Below, one piece after another: positions 26,101 to 39,830 of a DNA stretch of 64,000 bases. The notes beneath the pieces were generated by a model. That model ran no database searches. It worked only from the letters and a program-made list of their open reading frames with translations, and had not been told where the DNA came from. Where the stretch lies: positions 124,001 through 188,000 of the forward strand of contig JAYMTJ010000001.1 in assembly GCA_036897525.1 (NCBI GenBank). The letters run 5' to 3'. Both the position numbers and the translations under genes were made by a program. The number at the start of each line of letters is the position of its first letter. Positions within the stretch are counted from its first letter, which is position 1. This stretch comes from Pelargonium x hortorum (taxonomy: Eukaryota; Streptophyta; Magnoliopsida; Geraniales; Geraniaceae).

Positions 26101-27600
26101 TCATCGCTTTCGTTGTGAACCCCGCCGTAGAGTCCGGTAACTCTGATTAGAAAACTAAGGAGTACTCTCCCTTTACTTTACTTTAATTAAACTAAACAGC
26201 TGTACTACAGGTTACTAGTAGTATAATAAAGGCGGCGCTTAGCCTTATTAGATTAGAGGTAGAGTTTGTTTCTTTTACGGTTTCTGTATAGTTCTATTTA
26301 CTACTAAACAGAATTAGATTGGAAATAATTTATTAAGTATAGGAAGTATAGGAGATATCTATATATTTTATATAGAGTATAGTTATACTAAAAGTTAAGC
26401 TCTATTAGTTGCATTTATAGTTTAAGGGAATATCCTACTTACATTATAAGAAAAGGGAAAAACAGGTATGGCACTTTCGAAAGTGTAGAATAGTAATGGA
26501 TCTAGAATAATAAGACTGGAATTAGCAATAATCTATGGGCGGTAAATGCTAGAATATTCCAACAGTTTTTTTTTAAGTACCAAATCGACCAGAATGCAAC
26601 TAGGTATGAGAAAGTAGTCAATATCACGAGGAATGGGGATAGACCGTCTAGACCAAGAGGCGCGTGAATACAGGAAGATGAGAAGATAGGCCGACCAGTC
26701 CTAGAATTCATACGAGACTTGTTCTTGAAATTGGAAAATGAAAAGGAGAGCTAAGATTCCTATAAGAAAAGGCACATCAGAAGGCCGCCGAGACTAGAAG
26801 TATTCTGTAACATGTAGTATTTTCATGAGGTTTAACAATAGAATTCATTTTTTTTGCTGAGGAGAAGAAGACAAAACTAAATAAAAGGTTTAGAGCATTA
26901 TAATGAGGCTTACTAGAAGCTGAATGAAGTGAGGAAAGAAAGAACAGAACCCCCGTTAAATCAAAATTTAAGAGTAAGAGAATACTAGTAAAAAGAATAG
27001 GATTCTTTCTTTTTGGGGGAAGGACACTTTTGCTAAATCAGCATTAGAATAGTTTTGTATCCTAGGTTCGAATCACGCCCAGGTATTGCTATTGCAATAG
27101 AGTTCAGATAGTAAAATACATATAAATAAAGTGCTACTTTCTTGGACTTCCCACAGCTTTTTTGCTTAATGTACTAATTTCAAAATAATTGAATATAGGC
27201 TTAAGAAAGCTCTTTGTGGCTTTCCACTTTTTTGTTTAGGCTAGCGGTTACTCCTTTAAAATTTTATCCCTTATATTTCATTTTACTCAAAAAAACATCT
27301 TTTTACTTATAGGTTTACTTTCTATTCCTACCTCTTATGTTATCCCGACCGAGGGTTGCCGCCCAGCTCCTATGCTATCTAATAAGCAGTAATCCCTGCC
27401 AGTGAGTGCCTATGCCTATAAAGGGGAACGCCTAGTTTGATATTTATAAAGACTCCTATAAGCCAAGCCACCGCAATTCCCCTAAAACTGATATAGATAT
27501 AATCTCAAGGGTATGAAAAGTATAACGAATCTGTTCTCATTACCGATCCTTCATTATCCTTACATACAAGGTTCTTCAACTCTCCTTATGAGTAAGCTTG
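23127..27600. other. A+T-rich spacer, no gene recognised
   Basis: Open frames of 77 codons (24063-24296, plus) and 69 codons (26502-26711, minus) are unrecognised and of chance length. If the fossil copia frame just before this block is real, more of that element would be expected here, because its upstream part runs toward higher coordinates. I see only one weak patch near 24,550 on the minus strand (LIDDISIA) that recalls a reverse-transcriptase YxDD box, too short to call. A T-loop-like string at 27,064 is listed among the rejected items. Confidence 0.5.
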
Positions 27601-27667
27601 ACCTATTTAACTCGGTAGAGTATTGCTTTCATACGGCAAGAGTCTTTGGTTCAAAAAAGATTTGGGT
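27601..27667 (+). pseudogene. trnM-CAU: Eroded plastid-type tRNA-Met (CAU)
   Basis: The 5' two thirds match the plastid elongator trnM-CAU closely. The acceptor strand is ACCTATT, the D stem ACTC/GAGT, and the anticodon arm TTGCT-TTCATAC-GGCAA gives CAU. The anticodon stem is fully paired and has one wobble, fewer than in the usual plastid gene as I recall it. The D loop is only four bases (GGTA), about four shorter than in the plastid gene. After TTTGGTTCAAA the match ends: the T stem has only two of five pairs, and the acceptor pairs over about five positions. The whole is 67 nt instead of about 73. Plastid-derived trnM is common in angiosperm mitochondria. No atpE or trnV, the plastid neighbours, is seen. 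It is most likely a dead copy, although a tRNA with a weakened T arm cannot be excluded from sequence alone. Confidence 0.62.
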
Positions 27668-30600
27668 TGTTTTCGCCATTATATCATTATCATTAGGCTT
27701 TTTTCTTTTAAGAGAAAATTAGGAATTCTGTGCTACAAAACTCTAGGGAAACTTCCTAGTACTGACTGAGTCGGGTTAGTGTAAAACACGGAAGCGTGAG
27801 CATTTATTTACCATTTATTTAAGTGCGAAAAAACTAAAGAATGCTTAAAAGGCATACTACTTAAATAGTGCATCTTTAGTGCTTTTACTTTATTTTGGAG
27901 TAAGTCGAGATGGAGAAACTTTATTCTGTAAGGATTCTCTTGTATTACTCGCTTATAGATCGGTTAATGTTAATGCGGGTTTTCTTTCAATTCTTTTTTT
28001 ACTACAGGGAGTTTCAAAACAGATAAAGAGTAAAACTCAGTTTTCTAAAAATTAGGCTAGATTTAGTTTACCTACATGAATTGGACTTAAGTGCCCGCCC
28101 AAGCTCGTTTTTGTATTAAGCATCATGAACCTTTTGCAGATTTATTAGCGTGCCCCGTTTCAAAATACTAAAGTTCCCAATCTTTTTCTATTCACAGAAC
28201 CTATGGGAACTCCTTAACTTGCATAATTAAGGTGCGCTTTTTTTTATGTCTAAACATATACCATACCCCGCCAAAAAAGATACTTGCAGGTAGTATCTTC
28301 TTCGATTTAAAATACAAATTTTTTGTAGGGGTTTTCCATAAGTATTTTGTAGGGAATAAATCCATTAATATTAATATTTAGTAGCAGGTAAGAAACCTAA
28401 TTAGAGTCCGGAAAGCCCTTCTGAGCCACACTTATGCTCTAGATACATAGGTATCCTTGCAGTTTGGGAGCCTTTTTTGCTGATCAAGAAGAGTGTGCAT
28501 TGCTTATTTCTAAATAAACAGGAGTCTTTTTATTTATAGAACTAGAATTTTTATCTTTTTTTCTGTGGGATAGATAATATATACAGGACTCTGCGTGCGG
28601 CATACTGAAATGCGTTTCTTGCCTGATATGGTACGACTATTTTAGATTTCCAAACGCCTCACTAGATTATAGGAATAACGAATACTTTAGAATTCCGCGA
28701 GATGCTTCTTTGAGATAAGCCATGCATGTGATTCCGAATACCAGACAAAACTAGTAACTATGGGAGACCCTGGTTTTGACTCGTTAAAGACCCCAATCTT
28801 GACATTTTCCCGGTTCTGGAGAAATGGATGCTACAAGTTTAGAAAAGCAGACCTACCCTTTCTTTGTGGGTTTTGGATCTAAGTGATTGTCAAGAATTAG
28901 ATAGAGACACAGCTTGCATAATAAATAAAGGTTTTCCGGGTACAAAACAAAGATAGAAATTTTGAAAGGTACTCTATCGTTTTAAGATTTCCTTTTTTCA
29001 CTATCGGAAAGCTATCTAATAGAGAAACGAAGTCGAATAAGGACTTTTTGTAATAACACGGGTTAGCCCTGAGTACTCGGTACTTGCAAGGCATATACGA
29101 ACACTAAAAATAGAGTAGATTAGAGAATTTAGAAAATAGCTTTAACCTTTAGAAGCTACTCCTTTTGGAGATTGGGTTTGAGATTTTTAAATACTTTTGA
29201 CTGGGGAGCCCCGCGCTCACTACGATAGAATAAAAGGAACCCCTGGGGCTAGCAATTAGACTTTCAAAAGAGTCCCTGTAGTATTTACTGTATAGAGCGT
29301 CTGATCAAACTGTAAAAACTTGATTTATAGGGTTTCCTTTACTAGATTCCTGGTTGGGTATAGAACACCTTTTAGGTTATGGGTCTTAGTAGGTTTACTG
29401 TTTATTATCTATAAGGGATCTCTAAAAAAGGTACACAATTAGTCTTTATATTACTAAGTACAGTATATTCTCCGGAAGTTAAAAAACTGGAATCCTTTTC
29501 TATCTTACTAGCCTTGGGGTTTAGCTTATTTATTTTCAAGTTATTTATTGTTGTAGTATACAAAAATTTAGCTGGCTTTAGTTTATTCTCCGCGGTATTG
29601 GTATAAAATAGAGATAGAAGATTTGAACTAAAGCATAGGGTAAAACAAAGCAGGTTTTAATATTGGAAGCCGCCCCTTTACTTTAATTCTTTTTGCAAGA
29701 CTGCCTAGGAGTTTTTAAAGAAAAGTGCAGGCCTAAATATTCCTTTCTCCAAAGAGATATACTTGAATTCCACAAATCCTAAACTTCAGCTTTGCTTTAG
29801 TTCATTTCGAATAGTAAAACTTCGAAAAATAGAAAAGACTTGGTAGGATCACCAGCCTTTACTTTATTTCCCTCTTTAGTTTACTTTAGGTTTTTTCTAT
29901 TTCTATACTACCGAAAAAATGGGTCTCCAAGTAGAGCAAACAAAACATAGGAACAACTGCTAAAAACTGGGTTGAAAGGTTGTACTTGAACTGACTACCC
30001 TGTAAAGGGATATACTAATGAGTGCTGTTGAGTCAAAAAATAAGACGCAGGGTCTACTTATGAATACTTATGAATAAAGAATAAATGGAAAGCTTCTCGG
30101 GGTTAAGGGTCTCCCTATTTTTATTACTAATCTCAGGCAAAAGTAGGCTCTAAAATTAAGGATTATTCGGCGGAACCCCTGGCCTTCTCAGGTTCTTTAA
30201 ATTAAAATTTTTGCAATTCTGTTAGGATTCTTACGTAACGGGATATTAGTTACATTTTAAAAACCCGCTTCAGAGAGCTGGGAGGCCCCCTTTGTACCCT
30301 TAATTATAGCAATGTTTCCTCTTTAGTATACTTGGTCGTAGAATACAGGGCCCCTGTTCTATATCTTAGTGGAAATGCTATTAGCTTCAGAAATAAAACA
30401 TAACTGACATTACTTTGTATATCTTTCAATAGGATGAGATTTTGAAAATACAACTTAGTAAAAACCCCTCCTCAATAGAACTGGGATTTTAGAGTCTTTC
30501 CATATAAAGAAGCCAAATTTCTCAGAGCAAAAAACTAACTTAAGGTAAATTACTTTATATATATTATTAGTAGAATGCTGCTTCTATTTGAACCCGGGTT

Positions 30601-33600
30601 TAGTCCCCTTAGTAGAGAAGCAATTCAAGTCTCAAGTATAGGGGCTGAAAGAGAAGTAGACCAATCTTAGCTGCACTGCAGCATAACTATAAAATTCAAA
30701 CAAATCCCTCGCATGTTCTGGTAAATAGGGGTGCTCTTATATATTGTAAAGTCAAAACGCCTTCTTACTCTTTAGTGGCCACAGCATATAAATAGGGGTC
30801 CGTACTTTAACGACAAGGACCCCGTTTTTTAGACTTACCTGAGTATCCCTGCGAATTGAGTTTAAAGACTTCTGAAAGTTTAAGATTCAAGGGGCTCTTC
30901 CTTTTCAAGTAAGTCATTTAGTTATAATTTAAGAGGGGTACTTTAACTTTATTCTTGTTCCAAACTTTAATAATTGATCCTAGATATATATAGAAAGCAA
31001 TTTCTAAGTTTCTTATTTACTGGGGGCTAAATTCCAGAGAAAGAGACCTGAAATCTTTATGCTTATGTCTACTTTGCTTTAGAGCACTCCTGTAGTAAAG
31101 CTGTTAAGAATACGTAATAGGAGCAGCCTTTGTCTTTAGTCTTTTATTCTGAGAAGCTCCCCTGATAGCGCAAATTTCTGGCAGAGTCACTTTTAAAGGC
31201 CCCTTATATTTACTACAAACTTCCATTTTATAGGAGTTAACTTACCTAGAAGCTAAGAAGCTTTAGAGGGGTTCTGATTCTGACCCGTATATACATTATC
31301 TCCTGGTTTTTTCATACGCCTAAGAGTACAAATTCCCCCGAGTTTTAGACATAATAGATCCTTTAATTCAAAGGCTATCCCAAGTAAATGCTTTATAATA
31401 ATATTGATGTGTCACTTTCCTATAAGACTCACTCAGAGAAGAGATTTCCTTCTTAGTTACGGTATCCCTTTGAGAAACTTGACCCCGTAGTTGGTTCAAA
31501 AAATAGACTCATTTAAGAGTAGCTTGTGCTCTTTTCTACCCGCTTGCTCTAAGGGCCTAGTTGTATATTCAAGAGGGGCTTCATAACAAAAGAGAAGCTC
31601 CTTACAATGTTTCTATTCTAGCTACCAAGGATTCCCCTGGAGGAAAGCTCTATAATCTTATTAGCTTTTGTGTTTTGTAGGCGTGCGTAAAACCCTTCCT
31701 GCAATGCAAGGAGTTACTTCATCATTTAGAAGTTCTCTTATCTTAATATTGTCGTTTGGTATGGAAACTTTACAATAAAAGGTATAACTTCCTCCCGAGA
31801 GTACTCTGGGATAAAGTAAAGGTAGGTATGAAATTGAAATAAGTAAGTGTATATGAGAGGGTTGTATCAGGTAAGAGGAAAGAAACCAAGAATTAAACAA
31901 CGAGAGGTCTTTACACTTTTCTTGTGTTTTATAGTCTTATATATTTCGTTTGATATTATAAGTATTCTGCTCTTACTTTCTAAAAAAAAAAGAAAAAACT
32001 CCCGCTCTAGTACTAGTAAGGGAAATCAAAATTGAGTATTTCAAACCCGAACCCCTTTTTCTATTTTTTTCGAATTCCTGCAGTTTACTTCTCAGGTTTT
32101 AACCGATACAGCGGATTCCCTTTAGCTTTTTTAAACTCTTAACTCTAGTTAAAAGCCTGTACTTAGATTCCTTTTTGCTTTTTTTAGTCTAAACCTTGAC
32201 ACAGAAAATTCTAACACCCCTGTTATTTATGGCAAGCGGGTAACTTTCTAGGCAAACTTCATATTATACAAAAACTTGCTAGCACGCAAATATTATTACT
32301 CAGATAAGAACGAACCTACCAAAAACTTTTAAGCGAACAATAACTGTTTCTCTAATCTAATAACTTCTACTTTCCGACTCTATTCGATATGCTATATTAC
32401 CTAATCCCTTAGCTTAGTAAATTACTAGAAAGAGCTTCTTTATTACTTTATTAGATAGGGTCAAAAAACTTTATCTAGTAGGGGTTTTTGGTCCTCCTTA
32501 ATAGTAATCGGAAACTATTTGGATCCCTTTTTTAAATACAACCACGGAAAACCTAATCCAACTGAGATTTGACTCGCGAATCTGGAGTATCTTGTACAAC
32601 GCCTAGACTGGACGACACCCATAAAGGAACGCTCTAAAATGAAAAAGAATTCGGCCGGTTTAACAAGTTTGAGGGACTCCTTTAAAGCGGAAGGGAATTA
32701 CAGTAAAGAGACTATATATAAACCGATGGAAAGAGGCTTATGTACAATTCAGGGTATATTATAGCCATACATTCTACTAAATATTTAATTATTTGATCCT
32801 GAAGAGGGGGTGCATCTGGTAGGTAAGGGGGGACATTTGTTGTGCTAAAGCTAAAGACTAACTGGAGGAAGTTTTATTTCTTTTATTAAGATAAATTTCT
32901 TTGTTTTCCGAAGACTTATTTTCGTAGCAAACCTTGTTTTGTTATATTAACGGGATATAAAAAATCTTAAATTACGTGGTGTCTACACTAATTTGGGTTC
33001 CTACCGACAGAGCCCTTTTAATACTAAGGATATGCCCTCTTTGCTTAAAAGCTTAAATGGAATAAGAGGAATTTCATATTGAAGAATAACTTAGTTATTA
33101 ACCTTACAACAAGCAAGATTATTGCTTTTTTAGGATGTTTAGATTAGGCTAAGGGTAAGTTCGTTGTATGCATATTGGATTCTTTCGTTTAGTAAGTCCT
33201 TTGAAATCTTCTAAAGAGTGAGAGTGGGGCTTATTTATAGAGGCTCATAACTAGAGGAACTGGATCTAATATAGTAATAAAAAGTGTCCTTACTCAAGAG
33301 TTTACTTACGAGAGTGGATTAAATTAAAAGGGGGTCGGTTAAGAAAGAGTCCTAGAGATAACTCTTTAGTTTTACTAAAAAGTTTGGTAAGGTATTTCCT
33401 GAAAATAGAGCAGAAGGGGTTCTAACGCGGGCTCACTCTTAATAAAAGTTGAATATTTCCAGGCAAAGTACTAAAATTTCCTATATTCCCAGGAGTTACT
33501 TCATTTTTGTGAAGACAAGCTAAGGATTCTTCGTGTAACTGAAAACTAAAGCTACATATATTATAGAGTATCTCCTCCAACTTGTATTATTTATTACTTG

Positions 33601-36449
33601 ATTGTAAAACAAACAATAAAGTGACTGAATTCTTCAATCCTATATTGAAACCCCCAAAAAAATCTCCTAACTCAAAAAAGGAAACTTTGTAATCTGAAAC
33701 CTTTTAAGGAATGCCCAAGACAATATTTGCTCTAGCTCTGGAACTCCGGTAAGAAAAATTAGTGATAGTAGTTCTGGACTTTCGACTTCGGCTCAAGTTT
33801 ATGCTTAATTATATATTATATAGTGTGCTTTTTATTCGAATTACTCATTTGGATCCCCTGGGATTTTCATTTAAGTAAGAAATTTTCATAAGAAATAAGG
33901 AAGTCCGGAAGTAGGCCTGTTAGTTTCTTATACTTTTATGGTTGTAGTCAATAAGATTTACCGGGTATTTGCGAGAGTAGTATTTCCGATGCCTTAATAC
34001 CTACCGGAGTCCCCTTTGGAAGAAGGTAATTGCTTAGTTAGATAGAAATTGTTATGTATCGAAAGTTACGCGCTGTTAAAAAGGTCTTTAAGGACTCTAC
34101 TTGAACAACAAAGAGCTAAAACGCTTGCCAGTTTAGAGGTAGAGGGACTTTTTCAGAGTATACCGGGTCCAGAAGAAGTTAGTCGTAAGAATTCGGGGTT
34201 TACCTAATCAGGTAAAAAAGCTTCCCCTTATTTTAGCTCTACTATATCCAGTTAAGGAAAGAAACCAAAATGTTGTACTACGAGAAATATACTTGGACTC
34301 TATGACATCGGTACCGGGAATTGAGAATAGGGGTTTCAATTTAGTCGGGCGGGTCTTTGAAATTCTAGTTAAAGAAAGGGATTTAAGGATTTTTAGGTTG
34401 TAATACGGGGAGCTTGGAGGTCCTGCGTTTATAGTTTGATTAGAATATAAAGCCCAAACCAAAGTTTAGATATTTACAGGGGAAAGCTTAAACTAAACGA
34501 GTAAGCCTTAACTCTTGATCTAAGTTATGAAGCAGAATCAATAGGAATTTCTATATTTTATACTCTTGTAAGTAAGGTAGTCGCCTTTACACCTGTATTC
34601 AGCTGTAGCGGGGGGTCTATAAGAAGTTCCTAAGGCCTAACTCTCCTGCTTGTAGTTTACCCTTTAGATAGAGAATTTGGTAGCTAATGAAGTGCTTTAT
34701 TTGTTAAATCTAGTGAGTACATAATTTAAGTTTATGGGATCTGGTATACTGCAAATTTTGGCTTTTATATGTCCTAATTCCCTTGTTTTCAAAAGCAGAG
34801 AGGTAAAGGCTATAATCTTAGGTATTTCACATTTATTTACAAGGAGCTTCCAAAGCTAAGTTCTCTATAGGAGGAAACCCACACTTGCAAGAATAATTTG
34901 AAATGGACTTTTGGCAAATGAGTGATTGGAAAGAGGCCTAGGTTTACTCAATCAACTAAAGCATAGAGTTTCATTTTCTATGCTACATTTACAAGATTTA
35001 AGAGTACGATAAAACAAATCCAGAAAGTATGAATTCTAAAAGGGCCTAGTTTAATAATAGGCAAGCCTTGCCTCTAATTTGAGAACTTTTAATGTCTATA
35101 TGGGAAAGTTTCCGTAGACTTTTTTAAATGAGTATGGGATAGATAATGATCCAAAATCTATTTTAGAAGGTTTCGTTACCCATTTCAATTTAATAGGAAA
35201 AGCAAGCCTTCTAGCTAGAAATATAGAATTTAACTTTAAATCCAGAAACCTTTTCTAGAACTCTAAATAAGCCGCTTCTTTTGAAAATCTACCTTGTTTC
35301 ATACTCTTCTGCTTTTACTTGTTTTCTCTTATGCATACCTTTCCTTAGAGCTATAAGACTTGGATTCTCTATCTTACTCTTCTGCGTATTCCTAGTTCTC
35401 TTAGCTATTATACTGCTTTCTTAGTCTTTGTACTCTGTATCTTATGAGCTATACCTGCTTCTTGGGTCCTAACTGTCTTATAAACCTTTGTATTACCGCT
35501 CCTAGGCATTCCCTGTCTTATTTATTCTAGACTATACCCTAAGGATCTATTGTAATGTATCTATTAGTTAAACTATTAGTTAAAGTCTTTATTACTCTAG
35601 AGTACCCTAACTATAAATTAGAAATGCCCTCGAACTCTTAATCTTAAACTAACAACAAGGAATTCCTTTGCTTTGATTTGTTAAGGAAGTGAGATCAAAT
35701 ACAAAAAATAGGGACTCACTTTATTTACTTTATTTCGTAGGTGCTCCTTTTCATTAACTAAATCGGGAAATAAGGAACAAGAAAGCAGCCTTTTTTCTAC
35801 CTACTTTAACTAAGGGAGGGGTTTAGTTTAGGGAAGTATTATAGATATTACAGGGGTATATATATACCCAGCACCTCTTCTCACTCTTCATACTCTGACT
35901 CATAAACAGTTAAAACTGAGAGCGCAGAACTATAACCTACTTCTTTCTTAGTTGCTTTCTTAATCTCCATCTGAATAACTATACCTATAATCTTACTCTT
36001 TTTACCACTTAGCTATCTTACTATTTACTTTACCCCGAAACATCCAATCAAGGAATCTTGAACTAACTGAATACGGTTTAATACTATTCATCATATCAAT
36101 ACAACCTAACTCGCATTGGCAATTTACCACCTCATTAAATCAAATCATAACTGGAAAATCCTCATAATACAAGGGTAATCTAACTAAACTCTTTTTTTTA
36201 GTGTAACCCCACCCTATACAGCAGGAGTTCCATAATTCAAAGGAAGATACATGCCTTATATCCTATATAGGAATAATTTTCTACTCTACAAGATTAGTTT
36301 TTTTTCAAAAGGGAAGTTCCTGTTTTCATAATATTGAATAGTCTGACTTCTACTTGTTTGAGTTCTTCGGTGAAGGGTGAAAAAAGGTGCAAATTTTTCT
36401 ACTATATAGAAGAAGCTCCTTGTTTTGTTCACTAAATGCCATAAAATGG
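27668..36449. other. A+T-rich spacer, no gene recognised
   Basis: Open frames of 65 codons (28897-29094, minus), 79 codons (31661-31900, minus), 62 codons (31847-32035, plus) and 84 codons (34208-34462, minus) are unrecognised. The 31847 frame has one strong hydrophobic segment followed by a Lys/Arg/Ser-rich tail, but it lies at chance length. From about 35.25 to 36.1 kb the plus strand is pyrimidine-rich with many CTTACTCTTCTGC-like strings, similar in vocabulary to blocks at 47.6 and (reversed) 55.6 and 60.0 kb. No RNA gene is visible. Confidence 0.55.
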
Positions 36450-39400
36450 GGACTCTTTTATTGGACCGATAGCAATAGGCACGTTCTCAGACCTCTCCCT
36501 TAAGGTCGAGCTCAAACCTTTTCTTATTTAGATTCTTTATTGCCTAACCCTCAGATCTTGATTCTACGGCCTATGGAATGAAGCAAAAACTCGCTTTTGA
36601 ACGGGAGACCATGGGATGGTGATAAAATTAGATTTTATTTAGTCAAATAGGCCAACAAAGTTGATTTCAACTTTAGCTTTCAGATCCGGGGATAGCCACT
36701 ACGGCTAAGGGACAGGGGAAAGGGGAAGTTCCAATGAAAGCTTTTCAAAGGTTATACATTAGCGATTGATTCGGAGGATAGAGAATGGAGTTGGAAGGCA
36801 GTTCAGTCTTGAATCTTCCCTCCCTCACTGATTGACTCCTCCGGGAAATGTCGAATAGTAGGGACAGCTGAAGGGTGATATTCTTTCTTCAGCGGCGGAT
36901 GGAGAGACAATTCTAACGCAACTGTGAATGGCCGAGCCTCCTCTTTCTTCTTGTTTATCTAGGCTTACCTCCTCCTTACTTTACTGGGTTAAGGCGATAG
37001 AGGGCAGTTGCTTATGTCTTATTTGATCGTAGGTGGTAGGCACAGCTTCGTAGACAGCCTGGCTAAGATGTATCTATCTTAGAAAGACCTCTTTGTTTGC
37101 CTCTGCATTTGCCCTTTCATTTTTTATTCAAATGCCTCACCCGGGTGTTTTTCTTTATTACCAGTCAATGGGCGGATACCATGCGTGTTTCCAATTATAT
37201 ATGTTATAGTTTTTTCTGCTTCCCTATCGGAAGTTTCAAAATCCTCATGATTACCCGCAGACCGGGGTCATTCTTATCATATCACTGTCACCTCTTTCCT
37301 TTGACCTTATGTGCTTGTTTGGATTGAAGTGCGTCATGCTTCTGACGCTTCCACTTCCAATAGTGTGGACTACAACTCTACTATTGGGGATGGGGATATT
37401 ACCAACTCATGGCTAAGACAAAAGAAAATGTAGGATAGTGGAATCTTTGACCCGGATTGGATCATTGGATGGAAGTGAGCGGTAACCGGTAACATATTGC
37501 CATCACAATGGTCTCTCCCGGGCGGTGATTGTGGAATAGGCCGTGCACGACCTACCTTAAGGGATGTTCCGATCTTTCTCTGCATGGTTTGCAGAGTTTT
37601 TGGAGGAAGCTGTGAAGCTTCTAAGTATAATTACCAACACGTTAGTCGGAAATTTTCATTAAAGATAGCGGGATTTTCTTTTACCTTGACTCTTTATTCT
37701 TTCATATTACCTAAGAAGGTCCGGAAAAGACTGACGTTCTTGTGTAAGTGACCAATTTCCTTTCTTGTCCTTCGCCCTCTAAGCCATTGGTTAAGTTGGC
37801 TAGTCTCAGTCTAATAGGGTCTATACCGAGTCTAAGTCTCTTTAGAAGTCTCAATAGACCACTTTTCTTTTAAATCATACAAGCCAAGGGACGAAAGCGC
37901 AGATCGAGGGTGATGCTAGGCTAAGTGCAGTTAGTGAGACTCGGTCAACCCGGTCCACTGTAGGTCCTACTTCTTGCTCTTTTGCCCCCATCTCTGTGTG
38001 ATTGGCTTTAGAACCGGGAGAACAACAACAATCCTTAGGCGCGGCGTGACTAAACACAAGCAATTGGTGAAGCGGGCATTCGCTCAAAAGAAGCAAAGTG
38101 ATGTCCTTTAGGATTGTGTGCGAAGTAGATAATCCATCCCAAAGCCTTATTGATAACAGGGATTCGGCTTATAGGCTCTTTGGCTTGAAGTTGGAAGGCA
38201 AGAAAGTAGGGTTCGTAAGGGTAAGGCCGCCCGCAGCTGAGAAAGAGATTTTATTCAAAGTAAGGATCCCATCCCGGCAAAGCTGCTTGAACTGAACCCG
38301 CACTATCAACGTGAACGAGAGAACTGCTCTCCCCATCAACGAGCTTCTTTCTGAAGACCTTCATTCATCTAGTAATATATATAATGAGAAATGAAAAGGA
38401 ATGACCTATAATGACTATAAAGAGCAGCTGTTTGATCTTTGGGGTTGGCCAGTCCTCATGGTAACCGTGGTGGATCTCAGGGGGTCGTTAGACCGTAGCT
38501 TGGTAAGCTATGCAAAACCTGAATCAATGAATTTTCATGCCCGGACATTGCCCTATGGCCCACTCGCTGATAGGACTGACTGACTAAGAGGATCGGAAGA
38601 ACCGGAAGACTGACTGGTTGGCTCACATAGAACCAGTACCAAGCCAATAGCGAGCAAGAGAACCTTTCTTTTTAGGATAAACTAAAGTGACGTGAGGGAG
38701 AAGGGATGGATCAGCTGGAACTGCTTGTTGCACAGTTGATGATCGGATATAAGCGGATAGCTAATCCCTCTTTCAACGAGAGTTGCGGACCCTCTCTTAC
38801 TTACTCTTAGTGCTGTGCGAGCCTCGGTTTCATTTCTTCTTCTTCTAAGGCAGCTAGCTAGGCCTGTTGAGAGCTCAGGATTGGACGAAAGCCCGACGAT
38901 TGGACTATCGAAGAGCTGTTGGTGGGGAATAATCTCCTTTCCCTTTCTTGCTGCGGGCCTTCATTGCTGAAACTGGACTGGCTAGGACCACTAGAGGGGA
39001 CATACTACCTGGACTAGTGACATCCGCTTCCCAATAGGAAGACGGAACTGCAACTGCTGGGTTAGCTTCCATTACTGGATGAGCTTTCGCGAAAGCCGGT
39101 AACTGTTGGCAGAGTAAGACCCCTTCCTTACTAGGATCAACTAAAGCACCAGCAAGTTATTCGATACCTTTTACCCGGCAGTAAGAAATCTCTTATTCAA
39201 CCGATTGATGATCGAAAGAAGACAAGTCCCAAGTGAAAGAAGCAGTTTCCGTAGGTGCTATCTTCACTATTGATAAAAACAAGCCCCCTTTCGTAGTGAA
39301 TGAAGCGAACTGTGAGAGAATGGAATGATCCAAGGAACCTCAGACTGGCTTTCCGACCCTATCAGACTTTCTCTAGCTCATACACCCGGATCCAAGAGGG

Positions 39401-39830
39401 ACCTCTTAGTTAGCCATGATATACCGCTCCGTGGGGCACCCTTAACGTTTAGGCACTAAGCTATACAATTTCCGGGTGGATTTTCACGCCTTTCGAAATC
39501 TTTCTTTAAGGCACTAATCAGTTTCGTTATTGAGCGCCTCAAAAGGACCCTTTCTGCAGTACTAGACCTGGGTCACCAATTCCCGATCGTTACGCCACGG
39601 CGTCGATAGCGCCCTTATTTCTAGCCAAGGCCTTTTCAACCTTTCTTGTAGAAGCCCTATTCTTTTTCTTGAAACCAAAATCCAAGGAATGAACATATTC
39701 AGTTCAAACTTCCCCTGACCGTGAAGGAACGACATTACATCTTTTCTTCGAGAGCTCCTGTTGAAAGCATTGGATCTGATAATCTCAATAATGAGAGTAG
39801 GCCGCTTGCTTTTTTTCTTTTCACTTCCTC
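36450..39830. other. G+C-richer island of typical plant-mitochondrial character
   Basis: At about 36.45 kb the composition changes within roughly 50 bases from about 35 percent G+C to the high 40s, and it changes back near 39.80-39.83 kb. The vocabulary inside (frequent GAAAG, CTTTC, CGG and GGAAG strings, few homopolymer runs) is that of ordinary angiosperm mitochondrial spacer. It differs from the rest of this window. Open frames of 60 to 84 codons occur on both strands (for example 37497-37751 and 38401-38583 on plus, 37875-38096 on minus), but I recognise none. The frame at 38401 follows a purine-rich AAAAGGA directly before its ATG. I found no tRNA, rRNA or intron domain V in the island. 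Either it is a late arrival from another mitochondrial lineage or an old part that escaped the A+T drift of the remainder. Confidence 0.75.

Noticed and set aside
27025-27085. CCTAGGTTCGAATC as a possible T arm of a tRNA
   Set aside because: The upstream sequence has no D arm or anticodon arm at the right spacing.
33240-33280. AGGCTCATAACTAGAGG, similar to the anticodon region of initiator tRNA-Met
   Set aside because: There is no T arm or acceptor match downstream; a short anticodon-like word is common in A+T-rich DNA.
38401-38583. A 60-codon frame in the G+C island with a purine-rich string before its ATG
   Set aside because: There is no recognisable family. Open frames of this size are usual in plant mitochondrial spacer, and ribosome binding sites are not a reliable guide in plant mitochondria.
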